A DNA stretch of 37,062 nt from Domibacillus aminovorans (GTDB taxonomy: Bacteria; Bacillota; Bacilli; Bacillales; Domibacillaceae): contig NZ_LQWY01000045.1 of assembly GCF_001643235.1 (NCBI RefSeq), forward strand, positions 1-37,062. Reading direction: 5' to 3'. A model generated the notes under the pieces. It had not been told where the DNA came from and made no database searches. It was given only the letters and a program-made list of their open reading frames with translations. The position numbers and the translations under genes are program-made. This document shows positions 1-7,860 of this stretch, in pieces; the stretch's first letter is position 1, and each line of letters begins with the position of its first letter.

Positions 1-92
1 TGTACCGATGTTTCTAAATGCCAACAGAATACTTCGGTAATATCTTGTTTTTTTACTCGAGCGTCGACAATATCTGTTGTAAACTGGTTCAT
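1..92 (-). CDS. IS256-family transposase, N-terminal fragment (runs off the window)
   Basis: Thirty codons are visible from an ATG at 92, reading MNQFTTDIVDARVKK and then QDITEVFCWHLETSV. This matches the usual N-terminus of Bacillus IS256-type (Mutator-like DDE) transposases, which begin with an M-x-QFTTE stretch, then QDI and HLETA. A plausible ribosome-binding site (AGAGG) lies about 10 nt upstream on the minus strand. The catalytic DDE residues are outside the window, so activity cannot be judged. The family call rests on recognising the N-terminal pattern and on the matching terminal repeats at both window edges. Confidence 0.75.
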   Translation of the reverse strand, partial: MNQFTTDIVDARVKKQDITEVFCWHLETSV

Positions 93-196
93 AGGGAAGG
101 CCTCTTTTCTGTGAATTGTCTTGTGGTGATTCCATTCTACAAGAAAAGGTCTTACTTTTTCTGTTTATTCATTTAAACAAGATATTTTACGCTCTC
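1..196 (-). mobile_element. IS256-family insertion sequence, 5' (transposase-start) end, partial
   Basis: The left edge holds the start of a transposase on the minus strand and its terminal repeat. The outer end of the repeat is near 194-196 (ACGCTCTC on the plus strand). Read inward, 26 nt from GAGCGT match the terminus at the right edge of the window (37024 onward) at 21 positions, including a shared TAAATGA. The sequences inside the two termini differ, so they are probably opposite ends of the same kind of element. The insertion removed the 5' part of the oxidase gene that resumes at 197. Confidence 0.8.
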
Positions 197-460
197 GCGC
201 CGGAAGATGAAATGAGAATTTATCATCATCCAATCCATTCCATTATTATTGAAGAAACATTAAAGCTTGGCGGTTCTATGTGTCATCACCATGGTATTGG
301 AAAATATCGTACCGAGTGGACAGAAGAAGAACACGGTTCTGCTTACTATATGCTAGAGAAATTAAAAGAAGCTTTTGATCCTAATGGTACAATGAATTTC
401 GGTACTATCTTCCCACAAGAAGAAGGTATGAAGTATATTAAAGGATCGAGCGTGGAGTGA
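197..460 (+). pseudogene. FAD-linked oxidase (AGPS/YgcU-like), C-terminal fragment
   Basis: About 87 codons remain of an FAD-binding oxidase of the vanillyl-alcohol oxidase/alkyldihydroxyacetonephosphate synthase superfamily. The diagnostic piece is GGSMCHHHGIGKYR, the His-rich active-site segment near the C-terminus, followed by LKEAFDPNGTMNFGTIFP, the usual end of the cap domain. An open frame extends left to 116, but codons before 197 come from the reverse strand of the IS terminus and are not part of the gene. The FAD-binding domain and promoter are gone, so the fragment should be inactive. The stop is 4 nt before the kinase start, so the two were an operon. The pairing with an FGGY kinase and an MFS carrier recalls E. 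coli ygcU, ygcE and yqcE. Confidence 0.85.
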
Positions 461-464
461 TCTC

Positions 465-1895
465 ATGAGCAAGTATATAATGGGGATTGATAATGGCTCG
501 CAAAGTACAAAAGTAGCACTTTATGATTTAGAAGGAAATGAAGTTGCTTTTGGTTCTTATAAATTAAAAGAAACTTTATCAACTAAACCAGGAGTTGTCT
601 TACATCCTGATGATGATTTGTGGGACAGTGTGTATGGAGGAATTAAAAATTGTCTAGCTAATTTTACTGGCAACAATGAAGATATTGTTGGAATTGGCTT
701 ATGTACAATTAGATGTTGTCGTGTTTTGTTAAAAGAAAATGGTCATCTAGCTTATCCCGTGATAAGCTGGATGGATTCCAGACTTGCCAAACCATATGAA
801 CATACTGACGATCAAGTAAAGTATGTAACGACAACTTCCGGTTATCTTGGATTTAGATTGACAGGTGAATTTAAGGATACTGCTGCAAACTATGAAGTTC
901 ACTGGCCATTAGATCGTGAAACGTTAGATTGGTCCAATGACGATGAAGTAATGAAGGCAAATGGATTGAAAAGAGAGATGTTATTTGATCTTGTAAAACC
1001 GGGCGACAAGATCGGAACGCTACGAAAAGAACTGGTTGATGAGTTTGGGTTTAATAAAGATATACCAGTAGTAGCCACCGCAAATGATAAAGCTGTAGAG
1101 GTGTTAGGCTCTGGAATTAAAGACGAAGGGGCAATTATGATATCTCTTGGCACTTTTATTTCTTCTATGATGTTAAGAGATAACTATTTTGAAAGCCCTG
1201 TCAATTTTTTTCCCACACTTGCGTGCATCCCATTTAAATATGTTTATGAATCAAACGGAATAAGACGTGGTATGTGGACGGTAAGTTGGTTTAAAAAATT
1301 AATTGGTGAAGAACTTGTTACTGAAGCTGAAAAACTAGGTATATCGGAAGAGGAGTATTTGAATATTAAAGCACAAGATATCCCAGTGGGCAGCGATGGT
1401 TTAATTACAATGTTAGATTGGTTACCTACACCATCGATCCCCTACAGAAAAGGTATTATGATAGGCTTTGATCAGCGCCATACAAAATTCCACGTGTACC
1501 GTTCAATTTTGGAAGCGATTGCTTTTAATATTAAAAACAATATTGATGATATGTTAGAGGAGATAGACGGTAATTTAAATGAAATAGTAGTATTAGGTGG
1601 TGGCTCCAAAAGTGATGTGATTATGCAAATTATTGCTGATCTTTTTGGATTACCCGTGCATAGACGTGAAGGTAACAGCAGTGCATGTCTAGGAGCTGCT
1701 ATATGTGTATGCCAGCATTTATCAATTTACAAAGATTTTGATGAGGCTGCAAATAAAATGGTTAAAACTCAACAAACGTTTAGACCAAACCAAGAAAATC
1801 ACGAATTATACAATAAAATTAACGATACTGTCGTTAAAAATGTGAGAAAACATACAGATGAGATTTTAAAACTTACTTATCCAATTTTTAGCTAA
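465..1895 (+). CDS. FGGY-family carbohydrate kinase (YgcE-like)
   Basis: This 476-residue protein has the two-domain FGGY kinase layout and should phosphorylate a sugar or polyol with ATP in the cytoplasm. The N-terminal phosphate-binding loop is GIDNGSQSTK (residues 7-16). A second loop, ISLGTFIS, lies near residue 227. The C-terminal FGGY signature, VVLGGGSKSD followed by GNSSACLGAA, begins near residue 375. The length suits the family. A GGAG sits about 8 nt before the ATG, inside the end of the oxidase fragment. Substrate cannot be read from the sequence. The oxidase-kinase-carrier set resembles the uncharacterised E. coli ygc genes more than a classical xylulose or glycerol operon. The IS insertion has removed the native promoter, so expression depends on the IS or on an unseen internal promoter. 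Confidence 0.88.
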   Translation: MSKYIMGIDNGSQSTKVALYDLEGNEVAFGSYKLKETLSTKPGVVLHPDDDLWDSVYGGIKNCLANFTGNNEDIVGIGLCTIRCCRVLLKENGHLAYPVISWMDSRLAKPYEHTDDQVKYVTTTSGYLGFRLTGEFKDTAANYEVHWPLDRETLDWSNDDEVMKANGLKREMLFDLVKPGDKIGTLRKELVDEFGFNKDIPVVATANDKAVEVLGSGIKDEGAIMISLGTFISSMMLRDNYFESPVNFFPTLACIPFKYVYESNGIRRGMWTVSWFKKLIGEELVTEAEKLGISEEEYLNIKAQDIPVGSDGLITMLDWLPTPSIPYRKGIMIGFDQRHTKFHVYRSILEAIAFNIKNNIDDMLEEIDGNLNEIVVLGGGSKSDVIMQIIADLFGLPVHRREGNSSACLGAAICVCQHLSIYKDFDEAANKMVKTQQTFRPNQENHELYNKINDTVVKNVRKHTDEILKLTYPIFS

Positions 1896-1910
1896 GAAAG
1901 CAGTGATCAT

Positions 1911-3203
1911 GTGGATACGAAAAATTATAAAAGATATTTTCAGTTTTTACTTATAGTTGTAGCGGCTGGATCGATATTTCCTCTTCTCTATTTAAAAACA
2001 AATTATCAAGAAACTCTTTTAGAAGTTTACGGTATAACTCTTATACAATTAAATGGTATATTTTCTGTTTTGGGGGTAGCTTCTCTCTTGGGGTATTTTC
2101 CAAGTGGCTGGCTTGCTGATAGATTTTCCGCAAAAAAACTTATATTCATTTCACTTTTGATTTGTGGACTTACTGGATTATGGTTTGCCCAAGTTCCGAG
2201 TTATCCAATCGTTATATTAATATTTATTATTTGGGGAATATTCACGATATTCACCTTTTGGGCAGCTCATTTAAAACTTGTAAAGTTAATTTCCAAAAAG
2301 GAAGAAGAGGGAAGATTTTTCGGTGCTTTAGATGGTGGCCGTGGAGTAGTAGAGGCTATTTTGGCTAGTATAGCATTATTTATTTTTACAAGCGTACTGG
2401 GAGGCAGCACAGAATTTGCTGATAAGAAAGAAGCCTTAATATCTGTTGTATACATGTATTCCGCTATGCTTATATTGGTGTCCTTCCTTATATTATTTTT
2501 TGTTAAGGAAGATAAACCATCATCTAAAAAAGAAGAGCCTTTATCTCAGGAGAAAACCAATAATAAAATTAATGTTAGCGATATCAAAGAAATATTCAGT
2601 AATAAATTTGTATGGCTATTAGGTGGCATAATATTTATGTCATACATTGTGGCATGGTCTGTATATTATCAAGGTGGGTTTTTACAAACCAATGTAAAAA
2701 TAGATGCAGCAACTGTAGGTAAAGTTACAGTAATCATGCTTTGGATGCGACCGATTGGCGGATTTTTAGGTGGATTTTTAGGAGATAAATTTGGCAAGAG
2801 TAGTATTTTAATAATAGCCTTAGGGTTAGCTTCAACTTTTTTAATAACTATATCACTCTCACCAGTTACTTTGCCTCACATTTACTTTAACGTTCTAGTA
2901 GTATTAATTGGATTAGCGGTTTATACTATTAGGGGTCTTTACTGGTCGTTACTTGGTGATTGTAATATAAATGAAAAGATACTCGGTCTTGCAATCGGAT
3001 GTATTTCCTTTATAGGTTATTTCCCAGATATTATAATACCTAACGTAAACATTTGGTTGTTTAAAACATATGGAGATAACGGTGGTTATAATGCGTACTT
3101 TATCTTTTGTGCATCCGCAGGTATACTCGCTATCTTAATAACTTTAATCTTTAAAATGGCAGTGAAGAAAAACAATAAAAATTTAATTGAAACAGCAGAA
3201 TGA
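1911..3203 (+). CDS. MFS transporter, YihN/YqcE-like
   Basis: This 430-residue major facilitator has about 12 hydrophobic segments. The conserved loop between TM2 and TM3 reads GWLADRFSAKK (about residues 67-77), and the equivalent loop in the second half reads GGFLGDKFGKSS. Start is a GTG 15 nt after the kinase stop, preceded by AAGAAAG; an ATG two bases earlier is in the wrong frame. The sequence resembles the YihN/YqcE group, and in E. coli yqcE stands next to ygcE. I infer that it imports the substrate of the upstream kinase, or of the lost oxidase. Two strong hairpins downstream (3336-3382 and 3451-3488) end the operon. Confidence 0.85.
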   Translation: MDTKNYKRYFQFLLIVVAAGSIFPLLYLKTNYQETLLEVYGITLIQLNGIFSVLGVASLLGYFPSGWLADRFSAKKLIFISLLICGLTGLWFAQVPSYPIVILIFIIWGIFTIFTFWAAHLKLVKLISKKEEEGRFFGALDGGRGVVEAILASIALFIFTSVLGGSTEFADKKEALISVVYMYSAMLILVSFLILFFVKEDKPSSKKEEPLSQEKTNNKINVSDIKEIFSNKFVWLLGGIIFMSYIVAWSVYYQGGFLQTNVKIDAATVGKVTVIMLWMRPIGGFLGGFLGDKFGKSSILIIALGLASTFLITISLSPVTLPHIYFNVLVVLIGLAVYTIRGLYWSLLGDCNINEKILGLAIGCISFIGYFPDIIIPNVNIWLFKTYGDNGGYNAYFIFCASAGILAILITLIFKMAVKKNNKNLIETAE

Positions 3204-3335
3204 AATACGGAAAATGTTTAAGAAAAACATAAAGTGGATGAGATAAAACGGTAAAAGGCAACCGACTTGTTCATTTTCATACAGTAAATTTTCATTTCAA
3301 ATAATCTATATGTAATCTGTAAGTGTTAAAGGGAT

Positions 3336-3382
3336 AAGGGATCGTACATATTCGTGCTTATTCATATGTACGACCCTTTTAT
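3336..3382 (+). terminator. Rho-independent terminator after the kinase/MFS operon
   Basis: The arms AAGGGATCGTACATA and TATGTACGACCCTT pair over 14 bp with one bulged A, and TTTT follows. It lies 130 nt after the MFS stop. Confidence 0.75.
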
Positions 3383-3385
3383 ATC

Positions 3386-3455
3386 TTCAACAATAAGGCG
3401 CAATTGTTGAAAAACCTTTAGAGGTTATGCGTATTTGAGGTTTGAAAATTAAATA
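3386..3455 (+). repeat. Two-hairpin repeated element, copy A
   Basis: A 9-bp stem (TTCAACAAT with ATTGTTGAA, 3386-3411) has the loop AAGGCGCA. A second, 5-bp stem (AACCT with AGGTT, 3413-3426) follows at once, then the tail ATGCGTATTTGAGG. The same order recurs at 6934-7094 with one compensated base pair in the first stem, a similar loop (CAGGTGCA) and a tail matching at 23 of 29 positions. No poly-U run follows either hairpin, so these are not simple terminators. Confidence 0.55.
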
Positions 3456-3488
3456 CCATTATTGTCACTTTACAATAATGGTATTTTT
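3451..3488 (+). terminator. Perfect 15-bp hairpin with T-run
   Basis: AAATACCATTATTGT (3451-3465) pairs perfectly with ACAATAATGGTATTT (3472-3486) around the loop CACTTT, and more T follows. It is probably a second terminator before the fbp region. Confidence 0.65.
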
Positions 3489-3515
3489 TACTTTATTGAG
3501 GTTCATCGCATTCGT

Positions 3516-3592
3516 GAAAAACTGAATAAGATGGGACATGGGAACAGGCTTAAGTACGAGTGTCTACTGCCCATGCTGTTTTTCGATTTTTT
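3516..3592 (+). terminator. Bulged hairpin followed by seven T
   Basis: Two nested stems are visible: CATGGG (3537-3542) with CCCATG (3570-3575), and outside it GAAAAAC (3516-3522) with GTTTTTC (3578-3584), with a large bulge on the left arm. A run of T follows at 3586. It could be a terminator or a structured RNA. No gene is supported on either strand here. Confidence 0.4.
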
Positions 3593-3642
3593 TGTGCTTG
3601 GAAATGTGGGAGATTCATAAGTTCTTTGATAAACTGGGTATG

Positions 3643-3705
3643 CAAGTGGCAGGTCCGTTATCGTGTTAGTCTCGACAACTCTCACGATAACGGACCTGCC
3701 ACTTG
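3643..3705. repeat. 23-bp perfect inverted repeat upstream of fbp
   Basis: CAAGTGGCAGGTCCGTTATC plus GTG (3643-3665) is repeated exactly in inverted form at 3683-3705, around a 17-nt loop. The stem is more GC-rich than its surroundings and a T-rich stretch follows. It adjoins the ISL3-type terminus at 3724-3753 and may be the inner part of that truncated element, or a terminator/attenuator ahead of fbp. Confidence 0.8.
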
Positions 3706-3723
3706 TTTGCATTTATTTAGCTT

Positions 3724-3753
3724 TGTCAACTACATCTTATGGTGATGAACCTA
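3724..3753 (-). mobile_element. ISL3-type terminal inverted repeat (left of fbp)
   Basis: The 30 bp here are the inverted copy of 5805-5834, with 28 of 30 positions identical; read on the minus strand they begin TAGGTTCATCACCATAAG. The outer end (GGTTCATC) faces fbp and the interior runs leftward. This is a second, truncated copy separate from the one at 5805. The ATG at 3739 lies inside this repeat. Confidence 0.7.
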
Positions 3754-3795
3754 GATGGAGAATTTGTGGTTAATTTTGGAGGGGGATACATAATT

Positions 3796-5727
3796 TTGAA
3801 TTCAAATTACTTAGATTTATTAGCGCAAAAATATGATAGTGAAGAAAAAGTGGCCACTGAAATTATTAATCTTGAAGCTATCCTTAATCTACCTAAGGGG
3901 ACTGAACATTTTGTTAGTGATTTACATGGGGAGTACCAAGCCTTTCAGCATGTGTTACGAAATGGTTCGGGAAATGTAAATGTGAAAATAAAAGACCTTT
4001 TTAAAGATGATTTATCTAAAAAAGAATTGAATGAATTTGCGACATTAGTTTATTATCCTGAAGAAAAAATACAATTAATTAAGAATAATTTTGGCAATGA
4101 AAAAGAATTAAACCAATGGTACACAGATATCATTGAGCGTATGATGAAGCTCATTTCTTATGCTTCCTCCAAATATACACGCTCGAAATTACGTAAAGCA
4201 TTGCCTAAACAGTTTGTTTTTATTATAGAAGAGTTACTATATAAAACAGATGAATTCACAAACAAGAAAGATTATTATACAAAAATCGTCCAGCAAACTA
4301 TTTCACTTGGTCAGGCTGATAAGCTTATTATTGGTCTTGCATATACCACTCAGAGATTGGTTGTTGACCATCTTCATGTCGTGGGGGATATTTATGACCG
4401 CGGCCCTGACCCTGAAAAAATTATGGAAACTCTCGTGAATTATCATTCCGTTGATATTCAGTGGGGGAATCATGATGTCCTATGGATAGGCGCCTTTGCT
4501 GGTTCAAAGGTTTGTCTTGCTAATATTATTCGTATATGTGCTCGCTACAATAATTTAGATATTATTGAAGATGCGTATGGAATAAATCTTAGACCACTTC
4601 TGAACCTTGCGGAAAAGTACTATGACGATAATCCAGCCTTTAGACCAAAGAGGCATTTAGATGAAAAATTATCTGAGCAGGAACATTTACAAATTACCAA
4701 AATTCATCAAGCCATTTCCATGATTCAGTTCAAACTTGAAAGCCCTATCATAAAGAGACGACCGTGCTTTGATATGTCTGAGAGGCTTTTGCTTGAGAAA
4801 ATTGATTATGACAAAAATGAAATAACGATTTACGGGAAAAAGTACCCACTAGAAAATACTTGTTTTGCAACGATTAATCCAGAGCAACCTAATCAATTAT
4901 TGGAGGAAGAAGAGCAAGTAATCGAAAGACTGTTATTTTCTGTTCAGCATTCAGAAAAACTGGCTAGACATATGAATTTTCTAATGAAAAAAGGCAGTCT
5001 TTATTTGAAATATAATGGAAACCTATTAATACATGGTTGTATTCCTTTAGATGAAAAAGGAAATATGGAAAAAATGGTGATTGAAAATAAAACCTATGCA
5101 GGCCATGATTTACTTGATATTTTTGAGCATTATTTACGATATGCATTTGCACATCCTGAAGAGACGGATGACCTTGCGACAGATATGGTCTGGTATTTAT
5201 GGACAGGAGAATATTCATCACTCTTTGGGAAAAGAGAAATGACAACCTTTGAGAGGTACTTTATTAAGGATAAGGAAACCCATAGAGAGAGAAAGAACCC
5301 ATACTACTATTTACGTGAAGATGAGGACATTTGCCGTAAAATCCTAACTGAATTTGATCTTAGTCCTGATCAAGGTCATATTATAAATGGCCATACACCA
5401 GTTAAAGAAATTAATGGAGAAAATCCAATTAAGGCAAATGGGAAGATGATTGTCATCGATGGAGGTTTTTCAAAAGCTTATCAATCAACAACGGGTATAG
5501 CTGGATACACTCTACTATACAATTCCTACGGCATGCAATTGGTCGCCCATAAACACTTTAATTCAAAAGAAGATGTTCTATGTAACGGAACGGATGTTTT
5601 ATCAGTAAAAAGATTGGTGGATAAAGAATTAGAGAGAAAAAAGGTTAGTGAAACGAATGTTGGTGAGGAATTATTACAGGAAATCTCTATTTTGAATAGT
5701 TTGAGGGAATATCGTTATATGAAATGA
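3796..5727 (+). CDS. fbp: Fructose-1,6-bisphosphatase, class III
   Basis: This enzyme hydrolyses fructose 1,6-bisphosphate to fructose 6-phosphate in gluconeogenesis. The sequence follows the B. subtilis Fbp closely throughout and has the metallophosphatase motifs SDLHGEY (about residue 42), GDIYDRGP (195), WGNHD (223) and INGHTPVKE (531). I prefer the TTG at 3796: GGAGGGGG (3777-3784) lies 11 nt before it, and the homology begins with [16 protein letters not shown]. This gives 643 residues; B. subtilis Fbp is somewhat longer at the N-terminus. The frame stays open to an ATG at 3739, but those 19 extra codons start inside an IS terminal repeat. Remnants of two ISL3-type elements bracket the gene, with only about 80 nt between the stop and the right IS end. 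Confidence 0.93.
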   Translation: MNSNYLDLLAQKYDSEEKVATEIINLEAILNLPKGTEHFVSDLHGEYQAFQHVLRNGSGNVNVKIKDLFKDDLSKKELNEFATLVYYPEEKIQLIKNNFGNEKELNQWYTDIIERMMKLISYASSKYTRSKLRKALPKQFVFIIEELLYKTDEFTNKKDYYTKIVQQTISLGQADKLIIGLAYTTQRLVVDHLHVVGDIYDRGPDPEKIMETLVNYHSVDIQWGNHDVLWIGAFAGSKVCLANIIRICARYNNLDIIEDAYGINLRPLLNLAEKYYDDNPAFRPKRHLDEKLSEQEHLQITKIHQAISMIQFKLESPIIKRRPCFDMSERLLLEKIDYDKNEITIYGKKYPLENTCFATINPEQPNQLLEEEEQVIERLLFSVQHSEKLARHMNFLMKKGSLYLKYNGNLLIHGCIPLDEKGNMEKMVIENKTYAGHDLLDIFEHYLRYAFAHPEETDDLATDMVWYLWTGEYSSLFGKREMTTFERYFIKDKETHRERKNPYYYLREDEDICRKILTEFDLSPDQGHIINGHTPVKEINGENPIKANGKMIVIDGGFSKAYQSTTGIAGYTLLYNSYGMQLVAHKHFNSKEDVLCNGTDVLSVKRLVDKELERKKVSETNVGEELLQEISILNSLREYRYMK

Positions 5728-5804
5728 CATCAGTTATTACCCCTTAATTGAGTTGAAAAAAGAGCAGCAGCTAGTCTGTATGAATATGGTGTTTTATCAA
5801 AATT

Positions 5805-6354
5805 TAGGTTCATCACCATAACGTGTAGTTGACAGCTCAAATCAGGCATCCGGTCTCGAGCCGGATGCGCAGCTTGAAGTGCTCCATGTTGCGGTAGCCA
5901 TAAGCTCGGCGCTTGATAAGCTTTATTTTGTTGTTTCTTCCTTCAGCTTTGCCGTTGGATTCTGGATACACGGCAGCTGCCAAAAAAGATGCCTTCCGGG
6001 TGAGAAGCGTCTTGGTGATCTTTCTCACGACAGCGCCTTCATGGAATGTCCATCGTTGAAACCAGCCACTTGGAGCGTACATCGGCCGTTTTTTCGTCCG
6101 TGCTTTTCAGTACGTACCGAAGATGCTGGAGGGACTGGTATAGCGCACGGATGCCTTCGTCATCCCGGCATCAGTCCCGTACTTCCTGCTGTTCTGATTC
6201 TGAAAGCTTTGCGGTCTTTTTCTGGAGTGTTGTGCTGAAGTTGATTGGCTACTTTTAACGTAAGATGTTTCTGTTCTTTAAGGTCTTTTTTGTTAATCAT
6301 TTTACGGTAAATTCCCATAAACTCAATGAGATGCTTTGCTCTTCTTCTCTCCAA
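5805..6354 (-). mobile_element. ISL3-family insertion sequence remnant
   Basis: The terminus (TAGGTTCATCACCATAAC onward, 5805-5834) matches the one at 3724-3753 in inverted form. Inside it lies the 3' part of a transposase gene on the minus strand, ending near 5840. The element is decayed: frames are broken and no 5' part or opposite terminus is recognisable to the right. Local base composition is richer in GC than the spacer that follows. Confidence 0.75.
5837..6354 (-). pseudogene. ISL3-family transposase, frameshifted C-terminal part
   Basis: In one frame (6082 to 5837) the protein contains ESNGKAEGRNNKIKLIKRRA and then YGYRNMEHFKLRIRLETG. This is the classic C-terminal DDE region of ISL3 transposases (SNG, EG.NNKIK.IKR, GYRN.ERFK.RI). 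A second minus-strand stretch (6354 to 6160) lies in another frame and contains a Lys/Glu-rich segment plausible for the preceding part of the same protein. The N-terminal zinc-finger/HTH part is missing. The gene is inactive. The plus-strand open frames over this interval are antisense shadows. Confidence 0.78.
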
Positions 6355-6933
6355 GGTACAGCCATATAATTGCCCTTCTTTTCTAGAAAATTATGTTCTC
6401 GTCAATAACATCTGGCTTCCTTAACGTTACTTTTTATATAGCATGATCCATTCCATTATATTAAGAAACAGATTATTTTTATATTATTCAGAAAATTATC
6501 TTGGTATTCTCCATAAAAAAGCCCCATGCGTTGATCCGCACGATACCGGTTTAGTTGAATTAATCATCTGAAGATCGCATTTTTGCAAGTTCTTATTCAT
6601 CACCAATCCTTCAAGCTGAGAGTTTCACATGACTTGTTGAAACTTACTTGAATGTGCTTCATGTTTTTAATATTGAATAGCAATGGTTTTATTTAACACT
6701 TGTTTGCTTCTCCCTCATAACTGTGCTGTCCTTCTTTTTATCCAAATACTATTTAAAATTTTCTATCCATAATGATCTCACTCTTTTATAGTTGGACTTA
6801 ATATAGGAACAAGTATGTAGATACAATACATCCTGATTAATCAAGTTAGCACATATCAAAAATGAAAAGTGACAATCAATCTTTTTTCAAAACATGCTTT
6901 TTCTATTTGTTTTTTTATCAAGATTTATAGATC
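6355..6933. other. AT-rich spacer without a recognisable gene
   Basis: No open frame here has a good ribosome-binding site together with recognisable homology. A weak minus-strand candidate of about 34 codons near 6505-6607 (beginning MNKNLQKCDLQM) has no family I know. The stretch may be degraded IS or gene sequence. Confidence 0.4.
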
Positions 6934-7094
6934 TTTCACAATCAGGTGCAATTGTGGAAGAATAATTAGTTTTTAAACGACATTACTGTTGTTTGGTGGG
7001 AAATGAGTGTAGAATGAAGGAAATTAAACAACTTTTTTAACACCGTTCCAATTATGAACGGTGTTATGTGTATTTGGAGTATTAAAATTAAATT
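6934..7094 (+). repeat. Two-hairpin repeated element, copy B, upstream of the CGNR gene
   Basis: The first stem is TTTCACAAT with ATTGTGGAA (6934-6959), loop CAGGTGCA. The second is a perfect 10-bp stem, AACACCGTTC with GAACGGTGTT (7039-7065), followed by ATGTGTATTTGGAG. Stems and tail correspond to copy A at 3386-3455, but about 80 nt separate the hairpins here. The right edge is about 58 nt before the CGNR start codon, so it could be part of that gene's leader. Confidence 0.5.
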
Positions 7095-7152
7095 ACTTTT
7101 TTGTATGTGAACATTAGTGGTTAGAACATAATGAGGAAATGGGAGATAATTA

Positions 7153-7737
7153 ATGACTGAAACAAAAAAATTTCCACTTATATCAGGTAATCTTTCTCTT
7201 GATTTAGTGAACACGGAACTAGTAAGACGTGGCCAACGCCAGAATTTATTGCTCTCGAAAGGGGATGTGCTGGACTGGCTTCATGTAATAAAAGAGGAAA
7301 ACTCATTTTGGGATGATCAGCTATTCTTAAAGGTTAAAGAGAGGGCCGGACAGGTATTATTATGTATTCTAGAAATGCGTGCTGTTTTAAGAGACCGTTT
7401 TGAATTAATAGCAGATGGACAGCCAATTCCAGCTGAATTTATCGCTTTTTTAGAAAAAAAAATCGAAAAAGCACCGTTCACTTATAAATTAATGAATCAA
7501 AAACTGATTCCTATACCCGTTGGAGAAGTAGAAGATATCCTTCTATCATTTATTGCTTATGACGCATTAACTTTAATTGGAGAAAATAAGCTGGTCTCCC
7601 TCAAGCGATGCTCGAATCCGGATTGCGTACTTTTATTTATTGATGAGAGTGGAAGACGAAAGTGGTGTTCAATGAAAATATGCGGAAACAGAAAAAAGGT
7701 AGCCCGATTTCAACAGCGGAATTCTGATGATGAATGA
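7153..7737 (+). CDS. CGNR zinc-finger (ABATE-domain) regulator
   Basis: This 194-residue protein has an N-terminal ABATE-type domain (about residues 5-120; the typical opening SGNLSLDLVNTE is clear) and a C-terminal CGNR zinc finger (about 150-190). The finger shows RCSNPDC, then WCSMKICGNRKK with the four expected cysteines. Members are cytoplasmic DNA-binding proteins thought to act as stress-linked transcription regulators; the target is not evident. GGGAGAT stands 6-7 nt before the ATG. The gene has its own terminator at 7737-7770, and a structured repeat lies upstream at 6934-7094. Confidence 0.88.
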   Translation: MTETKKFPLISGNLSLDLVNTELVRRGQRQNLLLSKGDVLDWLHVIKEENSFWDDQLFLKVKERAGQVLLCILEMRAVLRDRFELIADGQPIPAEFIAFLEKKIEKAPFTYKLMNQKLIPIPVGEVEDILLSFIAYDALTLIGENKLVSLKRCSNPDCVLLFIDESGRRKWCSMKICGNRKKVARFQQRNSDDE

Positions 7738-7770
7738 AGAACCAACTTATTTCAAAGAGTTGGTTCTTTT
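7737..7770 (+). terminator. Terminator of the CGNR gene
   Basis: AAGAACCAACT (7737-7747) pairs perfectly with AGTTGGTTCTT (7758-7768), followed by TT and an AT-rich stretch. The left arm overlaps the CGNR stop codon. Confidence 0.85.
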
Positions 7771-7784
7771 ATTATGCAATTTCA

Positions 7785-7819
7785 AACTAACCATTTAAAT
7801 TTATATTTACAGGTTAGTT
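7785..7819. promoter_or_regulatory. Spaced dyad AACTAACC / GGTTAGTT upstream of the HPP gene
   Basis: Two perfect 8-bp inverted half-sites are separated by 19 AT-rich bp, 42 nt before the HPP start codon. It could be an operator for an unlinked repressor, or chance in AT-rich DNA. Confidence 0.35.
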
Positions 7820-7860
7820 AAATTCGTGTAAAGTGAAATGTAATAAAAGGAGGAGGAATA

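Noticed and set aside
116-196. N-terminal part of an open frame running into the oxidase fragment
   Set aside because: These codons lie on the reverse strand of the IS terminus, with no ribosome-binding site and no homology; the oxidase sequence begins at about 197.
3516-3592. Possible riboswitch
   Set aside because: I could not match the conserved cores of known classes; a bulged terminator-like hairpin explains the sequence as well.
3503-3745. Small open frames on both strands in the hairpin-rich spacer
   Set aside because: They run through the inverted repeats, lack ribosome-binding sites and resemble no family.
5879-6258. Plus-strand open frames of 119 and 70 codons
   Set aside because: They are antisense to the decayed ISL3 transposase, whose minus-strand reading has clear motifs.
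7031-7071. Intrinsic terminator at the perfect 10-bp hairpin
   Set aside because: No T-run follows on either strand in the transcript direction, so it is listed as part of the two-hairpin element instead.
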